Notes: generated by a model not told the origin, from the letters alone. Shown: positions 1 to 7,230, numbered from the stretch's first letter. The stretch is DNA of 14,619 nucleotides from UBA6019 sp036570145 (GCA_036570145.1 DATCPJ010000170.1:1-14619), one strand, 5' to 3'. Made by a program: numbers and translations.

Positions 1-1
1 C

Positions 2-178
2 GATGGCGGCGGCAGCGACCTCGACAACCTGGTCCTGCTCTGCCATCGCCACCATTGGCTGGTCCACGAGGGACGCTGGCAGATCGTCAAGCAGGCCGAC
101 GGCACCTACCTCACCGTCCCGCCGCCCTATCGCGTCGACGAGTGGGCGCGGGCCCCCGACCGGCCCTGGGTCGCCTAG
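2..178 (+). CDS. HNH endonuclease-type protein, C-terminal fragment
   Basis: The reading frame is open from base 2 to a TAG at 176-178 and gives the last 58 residues of a protein whose start lies before the window. The fragment reads GGGSDLDNLVLLCHRHHWLVHE near its beginning (spaced as L-x-N-L-x-L-L-C-x-x-H-H-x-x-V-H-E). This is the second half of the HNH nuclease motif typical of the DUF222/13E12-repeat family of actinobacterial-type proteins. Cys14, His17, His18 and His22 of the fragment fit the metal and catalytic positions. The rest is a short tail rich in Pro, Arg and Trp. Such proteins are often present in many copies per genome and their role is poorly known. The stop codon overlaps the stop of the convergent DUF427 gene within the palindrome CTAG. 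The family is recognised with fair confidence. Whether the full gene is intact cannot be seen. Confidence 0.75.
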   Translation, partial: DGGGSDLDNLVLLCHRHHWLVHEGRWQIVKQADGTYLTVPPPYRVDEWARAPDRPWVA

Positions 179-963
179 GAGAAGGGCGAGACTAGTCGCT
201 CCTGCTTCTCTCCGTCGACGTAAAGATCGACCTTTTCGTTGTAGAAACAGAGCAGGTTCTCGATCTTGGGGATCTCTGGGATGGGGTTCGGGTAGCACCA
301 TGCGAAGTCGGGGTAGGTCTTGTCGCCCACCCGTAGGGACCAGTAGCTGGCCACGCCCTTGTAGGGGCAATGCGTCACGGTATCGGTTGCGTCGAGGAGA
401 TCCATCCGCACGTCCAGCTTGGGCATGTAGTAGCGGGTGGGGAGGCCGGTCTCGAACAGGAGCACGGGCCGGTTTGTCTCCGCGACCAGCTGGCCATCGA
501 CCTCGACCCGTACTTGGCGCGAGCTGCGGACCGTGTCCACCCTCGAATAAGGGTCGCGTGGGTGGACGAAGATTTCCTCGTCCTCCTCGTACCAGGCGTC
601 GATCGCGTTCCAGTAGAAGGCGATGTGATCCTCCAGCGGCGCCAGCTCGCCGGAGGGCTCGGCGTAGCTCCAGGCAAGGTTGTCCGCTACCCGGCCGCCG
701 CCGGTGTTGGAGCGCCAGCGCACCGTTCCCGAGGGCACTCCCGCGGCCGGCTCCTTCCGGACTAGCAGGTCGATGCGGACGTCCGCCAGTGGGAACCAGT
801 AGGCAGGAGGCCGCTTGGTCTCGTAGACAAGCAGCACCTGCTGGCTGTCGGCTAGCAGCTGGTTGTCGAAAAAAGCACGGACTCGACGCGGGCTGACCTC
901 GATGTGCACTCCATCCTTCAGCCTCGCCCGCTCGGAGGCCGCGGGCACCTGTGTCACGGTCAT
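175..963 (-). CDS. Tandem DUF427 domain protein
   Basis: The 262-residue protein holds two copies of the small beta-rich DUF427 domain. The first spans about residues 28-126 and the second about 150-250. Both share the pattern VxVDGQLVADS/AETxxPVLLxET followed by YYxPxxDVRxDLL. The second copy has the family's typical HCPYKG block at 198-203 and an aromatic YPxPxxExxxIxNLLCFY ending. The first copy lacks the CPYKG block and is probably degenerate. DUF427 has no firmly established function. I chose the ATG at 963 because AGGAG (973-977 on the plus strand) stands 9 bases before it. A longer TTG start at 1008 is possible but less likely. No signal peptide or membrane segment is seen, so a cytoplasmic location is likely. 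It lies 61 bases downstream of the FMN-binding gene on the same strand and may be cotranscribed with it. Confidence 0.85.
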   Translation of the reverse strand: MTVTQVPAASERARLKDGVHIEVSPRRVRAFFDNQLLADSQQVLLVYETKRPPAYWFPLADVRIDLLVRKEPAAGVPSGTVRWRSNTGGGRVADNLAWSYAEPSGELAPLEDHIAFYWNAIDAWYEEDEEIFVHPRDPYSRVDTVRSSRQVRVEVDGQLVAETNRPVLLFETGLPTRYYMPKLDVRMDLLDATDTVTHCPYKGVASYWSLRVGDKTYPDFAWCYPNPIPEIPKIENLLCFYNEKVDLYVDGEKQERLVSPFS

Positions 964-972
964 TTTCGGGTT

Positions 973-977
973 CTCCT
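973..977 (-). promoter_or_regulatory. Ribosome binding site of the DUF427 gene
   Basis: The minus strand reads AGGAG here, 9 bases before the ATG at 963. It supports that start over the in-frame TTG at 1008. Confidence 0.6.
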
Positions 978-1024
978 GGAAGCTCGAGCCGCGAACGTTC
1001 CCGGCCAATGCAGGTAGAACCCTC

Positions 1025-1630
1025 TCAGCGGCGCAGGTAGTCCTCGATCACGTCGGCCGCGCGCGCATCGCCGGGTTCCGACCGCTCGCGCAGCTGGTCG
1101 GCCACCGCCTGCCTGACGGCGGCCTCGCCGAGTCCCACCTTGAATTTGGCCTGCACGGCGACGATCGAGAGCCGAGCCGTGCCGAGCATCGCGAGACGGG
1201 CGCCATAGCGCTCGTTGACGCCCATCGGCGCGTAACCGCCGTCCGGCTCGTGATGCGCCAGCAGGCGGCTCAACGCTCCCGCGACGTCCTCCGGCCGGGT
1301 GGAGATGAAACGGGCCTCGCACTCGTAAACGACGGCACGGAAGTGCAGCGTCGCCATTCCGCCGTCCATCGGGTCGACGAAGGAGTGCGGTGTGAAGGCG
1401 AGGAAGTCGCTCACGAGGAAAGTGCATCTCGGGTTTCCTTGCAGCGCTTCGAAGGTCGTATCCCTCTGGACGAAGTGGAGCTCGATCTCGTCGCCCGTCT
1501 TCACAAAGGGAAGGATCGAGACCTGCGGATAGCCGCCATGGGGCGTCGCGACGATCGTCCCATGGAGCATCGAGGCGACGAACTCCTCGACCTGGTCGGG
1601 CTGGGTGAGGTACTTGGGCGATCGGTACAT
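1025..1630 (-). CDS. PaiB/PNPOx-like FMN-binding split-barrel protein
   Basis: The 201-residue product starts MYRSPKYL, the typical opening of PaiB-like proteins (MYxPxxF). It continues with a split beta-barrel pattern: TIVATPHGGYPQVSILPF at about 25-42, LHF near 51, and a late AKFKVGLGE at 161-169 that matches the PaiB KFKLSQN region. This family binds FMN or a related flavin. Some members act as negative regulators of degradative enzymes and others are oxidases of the pyridoxamine phosphate oxidase superfamily. The middle of the protein differs from canonical PaiB, with FLAFTPHSFVDP where HAYVSPSWY is usual, so the substrate is uncertain. The start at 1630 has GAGGAA 10 bases upstream on the minus strand. 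Longer upstream starts would run into the divergent DUF3267 gene. It probably forms a short transcription unit with the DUF427 gene downstream. Confidence 0.75.
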   Translation of the reverse strand: MYRSPKYLTQPDQVEEFVASMLHGTIVATPHGGYPQVSILPFVKTGDEIELHFVQRDTTFEALQGNPRCTFLVSDFLAFTPHSFVDPMDGGMATLHFRAVVYECEARFISTRPEDVAGALSRLLAHHEPDGGYAPMGVNERYGARLAMLGTARLSIVAVQAKFKVGLGEAAVRQAVADQLRERSEPGDARAADVIEDYLRR

Positions 1631-1633
1631 TCC

Positions 1634-1662
1634 TTCAATTTTCCTCGAGACGTTGCTACCGT
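1634..1662 (+). promoter_or_regulatory. Candidate promoter of the DUF3267 gene
   Basis: TTCAAT (1634-1639) and TACCGT (1657-1662) are 17 bases apart. The second box ends 11 bases before the ATG at 1674, so the leader would be only a few bases long. The boxes match consensus only partly. The region also holds the ribosome binding site of the divergent FMN-binding gene. Confidence 0.25.
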
Positions 1663-1673
1663 GCGAACTATTC

Positions 1674-2522
1674 ATGGACGGCCCCGTCCAGCCGTACTGG
1701 GTCTTCCGACTCACGCCGGGCGTCGGGGCGCGGTTGATCCCCCTCGCCATCCTTCTTCTCGCCGCTTCAACCGCCGCTTACCTCGCCCTTGCCGGCGCAC
1801 TCGGCACCGCGCTGGCTCTGCCCTGGCCGGTGGCCGTGCCTGTGACCCTGGTTGTCGTCATCGTCGTGCACGAAGCTCTCCATGGCGCCGGCTTCCTGGT
1901 CTTCGGCGGCAGGCCGCGCTACGGCTTCGCGGTCAGGGGCGGGATGCCCGTCGCCTTCGCGACCTGTCCGGGCAAGCGCTTCACAAAGCGGCAGTTCCTG
2001 GTCGTCGGCCTGCTGCCCCTGGTTGTCATCGGTGGCGTCGCCCTGGCTGTCGCGGGTTCCGCTCAGCTGGCCGGCTACGGGCTGCTCGCCATCACCTTCA
2101 ACACGGCGGGCGCCTGTGGCGATGTCTGGATGGTGGCGCTGATCCTCCAGTCGCCCGCTGGCACGCTGTTCGAGGACACCGACGGGCTCTCGCTGGAGGC
2201 CTGGCTGCCGGCCGGCGAGCCCTTACCGCGGCTACCTCGCGGGCTCGACCCCAGGGGATGGGAGAGGCCGCTGACCTGGGGGATGGTCTGGTTCGCAGCC
2301 GCGAGCCTGACCTACCTCGTGCTGCTGCTGGTCGAGCTCTCTCTGGCGCGGAGCTTGAACGGAGGCGCGGGAGGAACGCTGAGCGTCGCCGGCGTCGCGC
2401 TTGCCTCGGCCAGCCCCGGCCACGCCCGGCTTCTCCAGCCACCGGTGCTGATCGCCGCCGCCGTCGTCGGCGTCCTCGCCGTGGCCAGCTTCAACTTCAA
2501 GAGATCAGCCCGATCGCTATAA
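1674..2522 (+). CDS. DUF3267-type membrane zincin-like protein
   Basis: The 282-residue product is a polytopic membrane protein with about six hydrophobic segments, near residues 20-45, 51-68, 109-130, 134-158, 201-222 and 257-273. At the end of the second segment is HEALHG (66-71), an HExxH zinc-protease signature inside or next to the membrane. The fourth segment carries N143 and GD at 149-150, which fits the Asn...GDxW block of the DUF3267 family of predicted membrane zincins. His66, Glu67, His70 and perhaps Asp150 would form the metal site. No substrate is known for this family. The ATG at 1674 is chosen because an earlier GTG at 1605 would extend into the divergent gene. No clear ribosome binding site is seen. 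Its stop codon TAA lies inside the TATAAT box of rpsO. Confidence 0.8.
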   Translation: MDGPVQPYWVFRLTPGVGARLIPLAILLLAASTAAYLALAGALGTALALPWPVAVPVTLVVVIVVHEALHGAGFLVFGGRPRYGFAVRGGMPVAFATCPGKRFTKRQFLVVGLLPLVVIGGVALAVAGSAQLAGYGLLAITFNTAGACGDVWMVALILQSPAGTLFEDTDGLSLEAWLPAGEPLPRLPRGLDPRGWERPLTWGMVWFAAASLTYLVLLLVELSLARSLNGGAGGTLSVAGVALASASPGHARLLQPPVLIAAAVVGVLAVASFNFKRSARSL

Positions 2523-2523
2523 T
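2518..2523 (+). promoter_or_regulatory. Promoter -10 box of rpsO
   Basis: TATAAT is a perfect -10 hexamer and stands out in this GC-rich DNA. No good -35 box is present; the best is a weak TTCAAG at 2496-2501 with 16 bases between. Transcription would begin near 2530, only about 4-5 bases before the TTG start codon of rpsO. The hexamer contains the TAA stop of the preceding gene. Confidence 0.6.
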
Positions 2524-2534
2524 CAGCCACTGAT

Positions 2535-2804
2535 TTGGCAGTCGAGCAAGAAGTAAAGGGAAGCTTGATCGCGGAGCATAGGCTCCACGACTCGGACACG
2601 GGTTCGCCCGAGGTACAGGTGGCGATCTTCTCGAAGAGGATCACCCAGCTCAACGAGCACCTCAAGGTCAACCCGAAAGACCACCACTCCCGCCGTGGTC
2701 TCCTCCTTTTGGTGGGCAAGCGCCGTCGGCTGCTGAACTACCTGAGCCGGAACGACGTTGAGCGGTATCGCTCGCTGATCGGGAAGCTCGGGATTCGGAG
2801 ATAG
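2535..2804 (+). CDS. rpsO: 30S ribosomal protein S15
   Basis: The 89-residue product has the length of Escherichia coli S15. It carries the family's DTGSPEVQVA block (residues 21-30), the DHHSRRGLL block (48-56), and the ending YxxLIGKLGIRR. S15 binds the central domain of 16S rRNA early in assembly of the small subunit. The start is TTG. It gives exact alignment with the family N terminus (28 residues up to PEVQ, as in E. coli), and no ATG or GTG serves in frame. There is no ribosome binding site in front of it, and the TATAAT box lies only 11 bases upstream, so the mRNA may be nearly leaderless. It precedes pnp, the widely conserved order in bacteria. Confidence 0.97.
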   Translation: MAVEQEVKGSLIAEHRLHDSDTGSPEVQVAIFSKRITQLNEHLKVNPKDHHSRRGLLLLVGKRRRLLNYLSRNDVERYRSLIGKLGIRR

Positions 2805-2846
2805 TTCAGAAGCCGGAGCCGTTTTCCTTCAGACGGGGTCGAGCCC

Positions 2847-2890
2847 CTGGCAGCTCCCATCCAACGGTCTGGTTGGAAGGCAGCTGCCGG
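2847..2890 (+). ncRNA. rpsO-pnp intergenic RNA hairpin
   Basis: The arms 2847-2855 and 2882-2890 pair over 9 bp, including GGCAGCT with AGCTGCC and one wobble. Two inner C-G pairs follow between two mismatches, then TCCAAC (2860-2865) pairs with GTTGGA (2872-2877) around a six-base loop. No T-run follows, so it is unlikely to be an intrinsic terminator. In E. coli the same intergenic region forms an RNase III-processed stem that PNPase uses to control its own synthesis. A similar processing or stability role is inferred here from position and shape. A smaller GGGG/CCCC hairpin lies just before it at 2835-2847 and would compete for base 2847. Confidence 0.6.
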
Positions 2891-2933
2891 AGACTTGGCT
2901 CTGCAGAGGTAGTGGACTTCGCGCTTCTCATAT

Positions 2934-2940
2934 GGGAGGT
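2934..2940 (+). promoter_or_regulatory. Ribosome binding site deciding the pnp start
   Basis: GGGAGGT, the strongest Shine-Dalgarno sequence in the window, ends 6 bases before GTG at 2947. It shows that this GTG, not the ATG at 2932 that overlaps the site itself, is the start of pnp. Confidence 0.75.
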
Positions 2941-2946
2941 AAGCGC

Positions 2947-5196
2947 GTGGCAATAGTCACCAAATCACGGGACTTCGACGGCAAGCACATCTCGATCGAG
3001 GCAGGGCGTGTCGCCGAGCAGGCCAACGGGGCCGTCATCATCCGCCAGGGGGACACCCTCGTCCTCAGCACCTGCGTCATGTCGGCGCCCCGGGAGGGCA
3101 TCGACTTCTTTCCCCTCACCTGCGACTACGAGGAGAAGATGTACGCGGCCGGCAAGATCCCCGGCGGCTTCATCCGCCGCGAGGGGCGCCCCACCGAGAG
3201 CGCCATCCTGGCCAGCCGGCTCACCGACCGGCCGATCCGGCCGCTTTTCCCGGACGGATTCAAGCAGGACATCTCGGTCGTCGGGACCGTCCTCAGCGTC
3301 GACCAGGAGAACGACTCGGTGATCCTCGCGATCAACGGCGCCTCGGCGGCGCTGACCATCTCCGACATCCCCTTCCAGGGTCCGATCGGGGCCGTCCGAG
3401 TCGGCTTCCTGGACGGGCAGCTGGTCCTCAACCCCTCGATGTCGCGGATGGCGGAGTCCGAGCTCGACCTCATCGTCGCCGGCAGCGCCGAAGCGATCCT
3501 GATGGTCGAGGCGGGCGCCAAGGGCGTCTCCGAGCAGGTGATCGTCGACGCCCTGGCCAAGGCGCACGACCGGATCAAGGAGCTCTGCGTTCTCCAGGTC
3601 GAGCTGCGCGACGCCACCGGCAAGCCGAAGCTCGAGTTCACCCCGCCGACCTACCCCGAGGACATCGCCCACGCCGTCGAGGAGTACCTCGCCGGGAAGA
3701 TCGACCAGGCCGCCTACGAGCCCGATAAGAAGGCCCGCGAGGCCAAGCTCGCCGAACTCCGCAAGGCGCTCCTGGAGGAGCTCGGCGCTCGCTTCCCGGA
3801 GCAGGTCGACGTCCTCAAGACCCTCTACGACAAGAAGCTCAAGGACCGCGTCCGGCAGCGCGTCATCGAAGAGGGCGTCCGTGTCGACGGCCGGGGCCTC
3901 AAGGACATCCGGCAGATCTCGGTCGAGGTCGGGATGCTTCCCCGGACCCACGGTTCGGCGCTCTTCACCCGCGGCCAGACCCAGGCGCTCAGCATCGCGA
4001 CGCTCGGCAACATGTCCGACGCGCAAAAGCTCGACGGGCTCGGCGACGACGAGAAGAAGCGCTACATGCACCACTACAACTTCCCGAGCTTCTCGGTCGG
4101 CGAGTCGCGGCCCAGCCGCGGTCCCGGCCGGCGGGAGATCGGCCACGGCGCGCTCGCCGAGCGGGCGCTTGCCCCGGTGCTTCCGACGATCGAGGAGTGG
4201 CCCTACACGATGCGGGTCGTCAGCGAGATCCTGAGCTCCAACGGCTCGACCTCGATGGCCTCGGTCTGCGGTTCGACGCTCTGCCTGATGGACGCCGGCG
4301 TGCCGCTCAAGGCGCCGGTCGCGGGCATCGCCATGGGCCTGGTCACCCGGGAGGGCCGCCACGCCGTGATGACCGACATCCAGGGCGTCGAGGACGCCCT
4401 CGGTGACATGGACTTCAAGGTCGCCGGGACCCGCGAGGGCATCACCGCCCTCCAGATGGACATCAAGGTCAAGGGCCTCACCCAGGAGATCATGGGCCAG
4501 GCCCTGGAGCAGGCTCGCGAGGCCCGGCTCTTCATCCTCGACCGGATGCTCTCGGTGCTGCCCCGGCCGCGGCAGACGATGAGCCCCTACGCACCCCGGA
4601 TCACGACCATCCACATCAACCCGGACAAGATCCGCGACGTCATCGGCCCGGGTGGCAAGGTCATCCGCAAGATCGTCGAGGAGACCGGCGCCCAGATCGA
4701 CGTCGAGGACGACGGCACCGTCTACGTGTCGTCGGCCGACCAGGACGGCGCCCGCAAGGCGATCGACTGGATCAAGGGCCTGACCGACGAGGTCGAGGTC
4801 GGCCGCATCTACCGCGGCAAGGTGGTCCGCATCATGCCCTTCGGCGCTTTCGTCGAGGTCATGCCGAACCAGGACGGACTGGTCCACATCTCAAAGCTCT
4901 CCGACCACCGGGTCGAGAAGGTCGAGGACGTCGTGAACCTCGACGACCAGATCGTCGTCAAGGCGGTCGAGATCGACAAGCAGGGCCGCCTCAACCTGAG
5001 CCGGCAGGCCGCCATCGACGAGCTGAAGGCGAAGGGCGAGCCGATCGAGGAGTCGATCGACGCCGAGAAGGTGGCGGCGGCGATCGCCGCCGGGCCACCA
5101 CCGCCCAGCGAGAGCACCGGCTTCAGTGGCGGCCGGGAGCGGAGCGGAGGCTTCCGAGGCGGGCGCCGGGATGGCGGCGGCGGCCGGCGGGACTGA
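2947..5196 (+). CDS. pnp: Polyribonucleotide nucleotidyltransferase (PNPase)
   Basis: The 749-residue enzyme degrades RNA 3' to 5' with phosphate and can add tails in reverse. It forms a trimer and has the full domain order. The first RNase PH domain starts at about residue 10, and a helical linker lies near 235-305. The second RNase PH domain covers about 310-545, with GDMDFKVAGT at 486-495; Asp483 and Asp489 match the metal-binding aspartates of E. coli PNPase. A KH domain follows (about 551-600, with IGPGGKVIRKI), then an S1 domain (about 616-686, with GAFVEV and DGLVHIS). The last 25 or so residues are rich in Gly and Arg (FSGG, FRGGRR, GGGGRRD), like an RGG RNA-binding tail. The GTG start is set by GGGAGGT. 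The 3' end overlaps the start of dapB by 26 bases. Confidence 0.97.
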   Translation: MAIVTKSRDFDGKHISIEAGRVAEQANGAVIIRQGDTLVLSTCVMSAPREGIDFFPLTCDYEEKMYAAGKIPGGFIRREGRPTESAILASRLTDRPIRPLFPDGFKQDISVVGTVLSVDQENDSVILAINGASAALTISDIPFQGPIGAVRVGFLDGQLVLNPSMSRMAESELDLIVAGSAEAILMVEAGAKGVSEQVIVDALAKAHDRIKELCVLQVELRDATGKPKLEFTPPTYPEDIAHAVEEYLAGKIDQAAYEPDKKAREAKLAELRKALLEELGARFPEQVDVLKTLYDKKLKDRVRQRVIEEGVRVDGRGLKDIRQISVEVGMLPRTHGSALFTRGQTQALSIATLGNMSDAQKLDGLGDDEKKRYMHHYNFPSFSVGESRPSRGPGRREIGHGALAERALAPVLPTIEEWPYTMRVVSEILSSNGSTSMASVCGSTLCLMDAGVPLKAPVAGIAMGLVTREGRHAVMTDIQGVEDALGDMDFKVAGTREGITALQMDIKVKGLTQEIMGQALEQAREARLFILDRMLSVLPRPRQTMSPYAPRITTIHINPDKIRDVIGPGGKVIRKIVEETGAQIDVEDDGTVYVSSADQDGARKAIDWIKGLTDEVEVGRIYRGKVVRIMPFGAFVEVMPNQDGLVHISKLSDHRVEKVEDVVNLDDQIVVKAVEIDKQGRLNLSRQAAIDELKAKGEPIEESIDAEKVAAAIAAGPPPPSESTGFSGGRERSGGFRGGRRDGGGGRRD

Positions 5197-5944
5197 CCCG
5201 GCGGGGGCGCCGATCCGGGTCGGGGTAGCGGGCTACCGCGGCAAGGTCGGCGTCGAGATGGTGCGCGGCGTCGAAGCCGCGCCTGACATGGAGTTCGTGG
5301 GTGGCGTCGAGGTCGGTGACGACCTCGGCGCCTTCCTCAGCTCAGCCCGCCCCGACGCGCTGATCGACTTCACCCACCCTTCCGCCGCGCTTGGCAACGC
5401 CCTCGCCGCCGTTGCTGCGGGCTGCCGCCCCGTGGTCGGGACGACGGGGATCCCGGTGGAAGGCCTCGATCGGCTGGAGAGCGCCTGCCGGGAGGCCGGC
5501 ATCGGCGGCATCGCAGCGCCCAACTTCTCGGTTGGCGCTGTCGTGATGATGCACATCGCCGAGATCGCGGCGCCCTACTTCGCGGCTGCCGACGTCATCG
5601 AGATGCACCACCAGACCAAGGCCGACGCCCCGTCGGGAACCGCCCTGGCGACCGCCCGGCGACTTGCCGCGCGGCAGAGGTTCCAGTACTCGAAGACCGA
5701 GAAGATCACCCTCGAGGGGGTGCGCGGCGGGGAGGAGGGTGGCGTCGGGGTCCACTCGGTGCGGCTGCCCGGTCTGGTCGCCGACCAGGAGATCCTCTTC
5801 GGCCTCGCCGGCCAGACCCTGACGATCACCCACCGGACGACCTCGCGGGAGGCGTTCGTCCCCGGTGTCCTGCTCGCCGTCCGGCGGGTCGTCGCGGAAC
5901 CGCGCTTCTACCGCGCCCTCGACCAGTTGCTGGGCCTGGGCTAG
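5171..5944 (+). CDS. dapB: 4-hydroxy-tetrahydrodipicolinate reductase
   Basis: The 257-residue enzyme reduces the DapA product with NAD(P)H in the diaminopimelate/lysine pathway, which feeds peptidoglycan and protein synthesis. The N-terminal Rossmann fold has GVAGYRGKVG at 18-27, the KVG form seen in actinobacterial DapB, followed by DFTHPSA (66-72) and VVGTTG (88-93). The catalytic block EMHHQTKADAPSGTA at 144-158 includes His146, His147, Lys150 and the Ser-Gly-Thr substrate loop. HSVRLPGLVADQE and FVPGVLLAVR near the end are also family marks. ATG 5171 is chosen because it leaves only 14 extra residues before the conserved core; GAGG lies 11 bases upstream. A GTG at 5126 would add a low-complexity lead. 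The gene begins inside pnp, suggesting translational coupling. Its stop overlaps that of the MFS gene in CTAG. Confidence 0.95.
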   Translation: MAAAAGGTDPAGAPIRVGVAGYRGKVGVEMVRGVEAAPDMEFVGGVEVGDDLGAFLSSARPDALIDFTHPSAALGNALAAVAAGCRPVVGTTGIPVEGLDRLESACREAGIGGIAAPNFSVGAVVMMHIAEIAAPYFAAADVIEMHHQTKADAPSGTALATARRLAARQRFQYSKTEKITLEGVRGGEEGGVGVHSVRLPGLVADQEILFGLAGQTLTITHRTTSREAFVPGVLLAVRRVVAEPRFYRALDQLLGLG

Positions 5945-7230
5945 GCGGCGACCGGAACCGCCTCCGGCGCCCGCTGCGGGATCGCGTGGAGGCGGACCAC
6001 GGGACCGCCGAGCAGGAAGAGGGGCGCCAGCAGGGCGATCGCGCCGCCCAGCAGCATCGTCTGCGGCAGCCCCAGCGTGGTGCCGAGGTAGCCCCCGAGG
6101 ACCGACCCGAGAGGCACCGCGCCGACGATCACGGCCCGCATCGACGCATTCATCCGGCCCTGCGCCTGGCGCGGCGTGATCGACTGCCGGAGCGTGATCT
6201 GGTTGATCGCGTAGACGTTGTTGTGGAGGTTTTGGAGCAGCAGCGAGCCCCCGAGCAGAACGACCGGCATGCCGAACAGCGCAAGCGGCGCGAAGAAGAG
6301 GCTGAAGGCGAGGAAGAGCTGGGAGAGCGCGAGGGTGCGGCCCAGCCCCAACCGCCGCACGGCGGCCGGCGCCACCGCCGCGCCGACCAGGAAGCCGAGG
6401 TTGCCGGCCGCGATCACGAACCCGATCAGTGCCGCGGTGAGGTGGAGCGAGCGGTAGGCGAAGACCAGGCTCACCGAGGTGAACATGAAGACGCCCAGGT
6501 TGGAGACGGCGGTGGCGGTCGCGATCGAGCGCAGGATCGGGTTGCGGGCGACCATCGCCATTCCGCCCAGCATCTGGCGGAGCACCGTTTCGCGGGCGTC
6601 GCGCCGGGGCGGCGGAGCCTCGGTCGTCTTGATGCCGGCGATGTTGATCGCGGAGAAGAGGAAGGTGAGGGCGGTGCCGAACAGTCCCCGGGCAGGGCCA
6701 ACGCCGCTGATGACAAGCCCGGCCAGCGCCGCGCCTCCGACCAGAGCCGGCGAGCGGGCCAGCTCCACACGGGAGTTGGCCTCGAGCAGCTCGCGGTCGG
6801 TGAAGGTCGCCGGCATGTTGGCCTGGAAGGCGACGTCGAAGCAGAGGCCGAGGCAACCGTAGAGGAAGGCGATCACGTAGAGCTGGTAGAGGGTCAGCTG
6901 GCCGGCCAGCAGGGTGATCGCGATGGCGAGGATGCAGAGAAAGCGGCCGGTGTCCGCCGCCACCATGACGGGGCGGCGCGGAAGGCGATCGATGAGGGTT
7001 CCCGCAATCGGTCCGAGAAGGGGGGAGGAGATCCAGGGAAGGGCTGCCAGGATGCCGACCTCCATCGGCCCGGCGTTCAGGAAGAGGATCGCGACAGTGG
7101 GCAGGGCGAGAGCGCTGAGCTGCTGTCCGAAGCTGAGCGTGACCTGCGTCGCCAGCAGCCGGCCGAAGACCGGGTGATGGCGGAGAGGACCGGCCACAAG
7201 GCGCGCCAAAACGTCGGTTATGACACCCAT
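5941..7230 (-). CDS. MFS exporter, DHA3/MFS_3-like
   Basis: The 429-residue product has about twelve hydrophobic helices in two halves, separated by a charged loop near 202-218 (PPPRRDARETV). Between helices 2 and 3, GTLIDRLPRRP (77-87) matches the MFS motif A (GxxxDRxGRR). SFGQQLSALALP near 33-44 and the LPWISSPLLGPIAG stretch resemble the DHA3 group (macrolide and siderophore exporters such as EntS), whose members expel small molecules using the proton gradient. The substrate here cannot be told. The gene stands alone on the minus strand and splits dapB from asd-dapA. It starts 64 bases from a divergent hydrolase gene. No ribosome binding site is evident before the ATG at 7230. Confidence 0.85.
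   Translation of the reverse strand: MGVITDVLARLVAGPLRHHPVFGRLLATQVTLSFGQQLSALALPTVAILFLNAGPMEVGILAALPWISSPLLGPIAGTLIDRLPRRPVMVAADTGRFLCILAIAITLLAGQLTLYQLYVIAFLYGCLGLCFDVAFQANMPATFTDRELLEANSRVELARSPALVGGAALAGLVISGVGPARGLFGTALTFLFSAINIAGIKTTEAPPPRRDARETVLRQMLGGMAMVARNPILRSIATATAVSNLGVFMFTSVSLVFAYRSLHLTAALIGFVIAAGNLGFLVGAAVAPAAVRRLGLGRTLALSQLFLAFSLFFAPLALFGMPVVLLGGSLLLQNLHNNVYAINQITLRQSITPRQAQGRMNASMRAVIVGAVPLGSVLGGYLGTTLGLPQTMLLGGAIALLAPLFLLGGPVVRLHAIPQRAPEAVPVAA

Noticed and set aside
863..2533. A 556-residue plus-strand frame across the FMN-binding and DUF3267 genes
   Set aside because: It covers two genes with recognised family motifs and has shadow composition throughout.
2835..2890. Intrinsic terminator between rpsO and pnp
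   Set aside because: The hairpins are not followed by a T-run, and the sequence after the stem is GC-rich, so termination is unlikely.
2932..2946. ATG at 2932 as the pnp start
   Set aside because: The ATG overlaps GGGAGGT, which is ideally spaced for GTG 2947, and the added residues are not part of the family N terminus.
2965..4887. A 640-residue open frame antisense to pnp
   Set aside because: It is made of low-complexity Asp, Leu, Gly, Arg and His runs typical of the reverse complement of a GC-rich gene, and pnp itself is certain by its domains.
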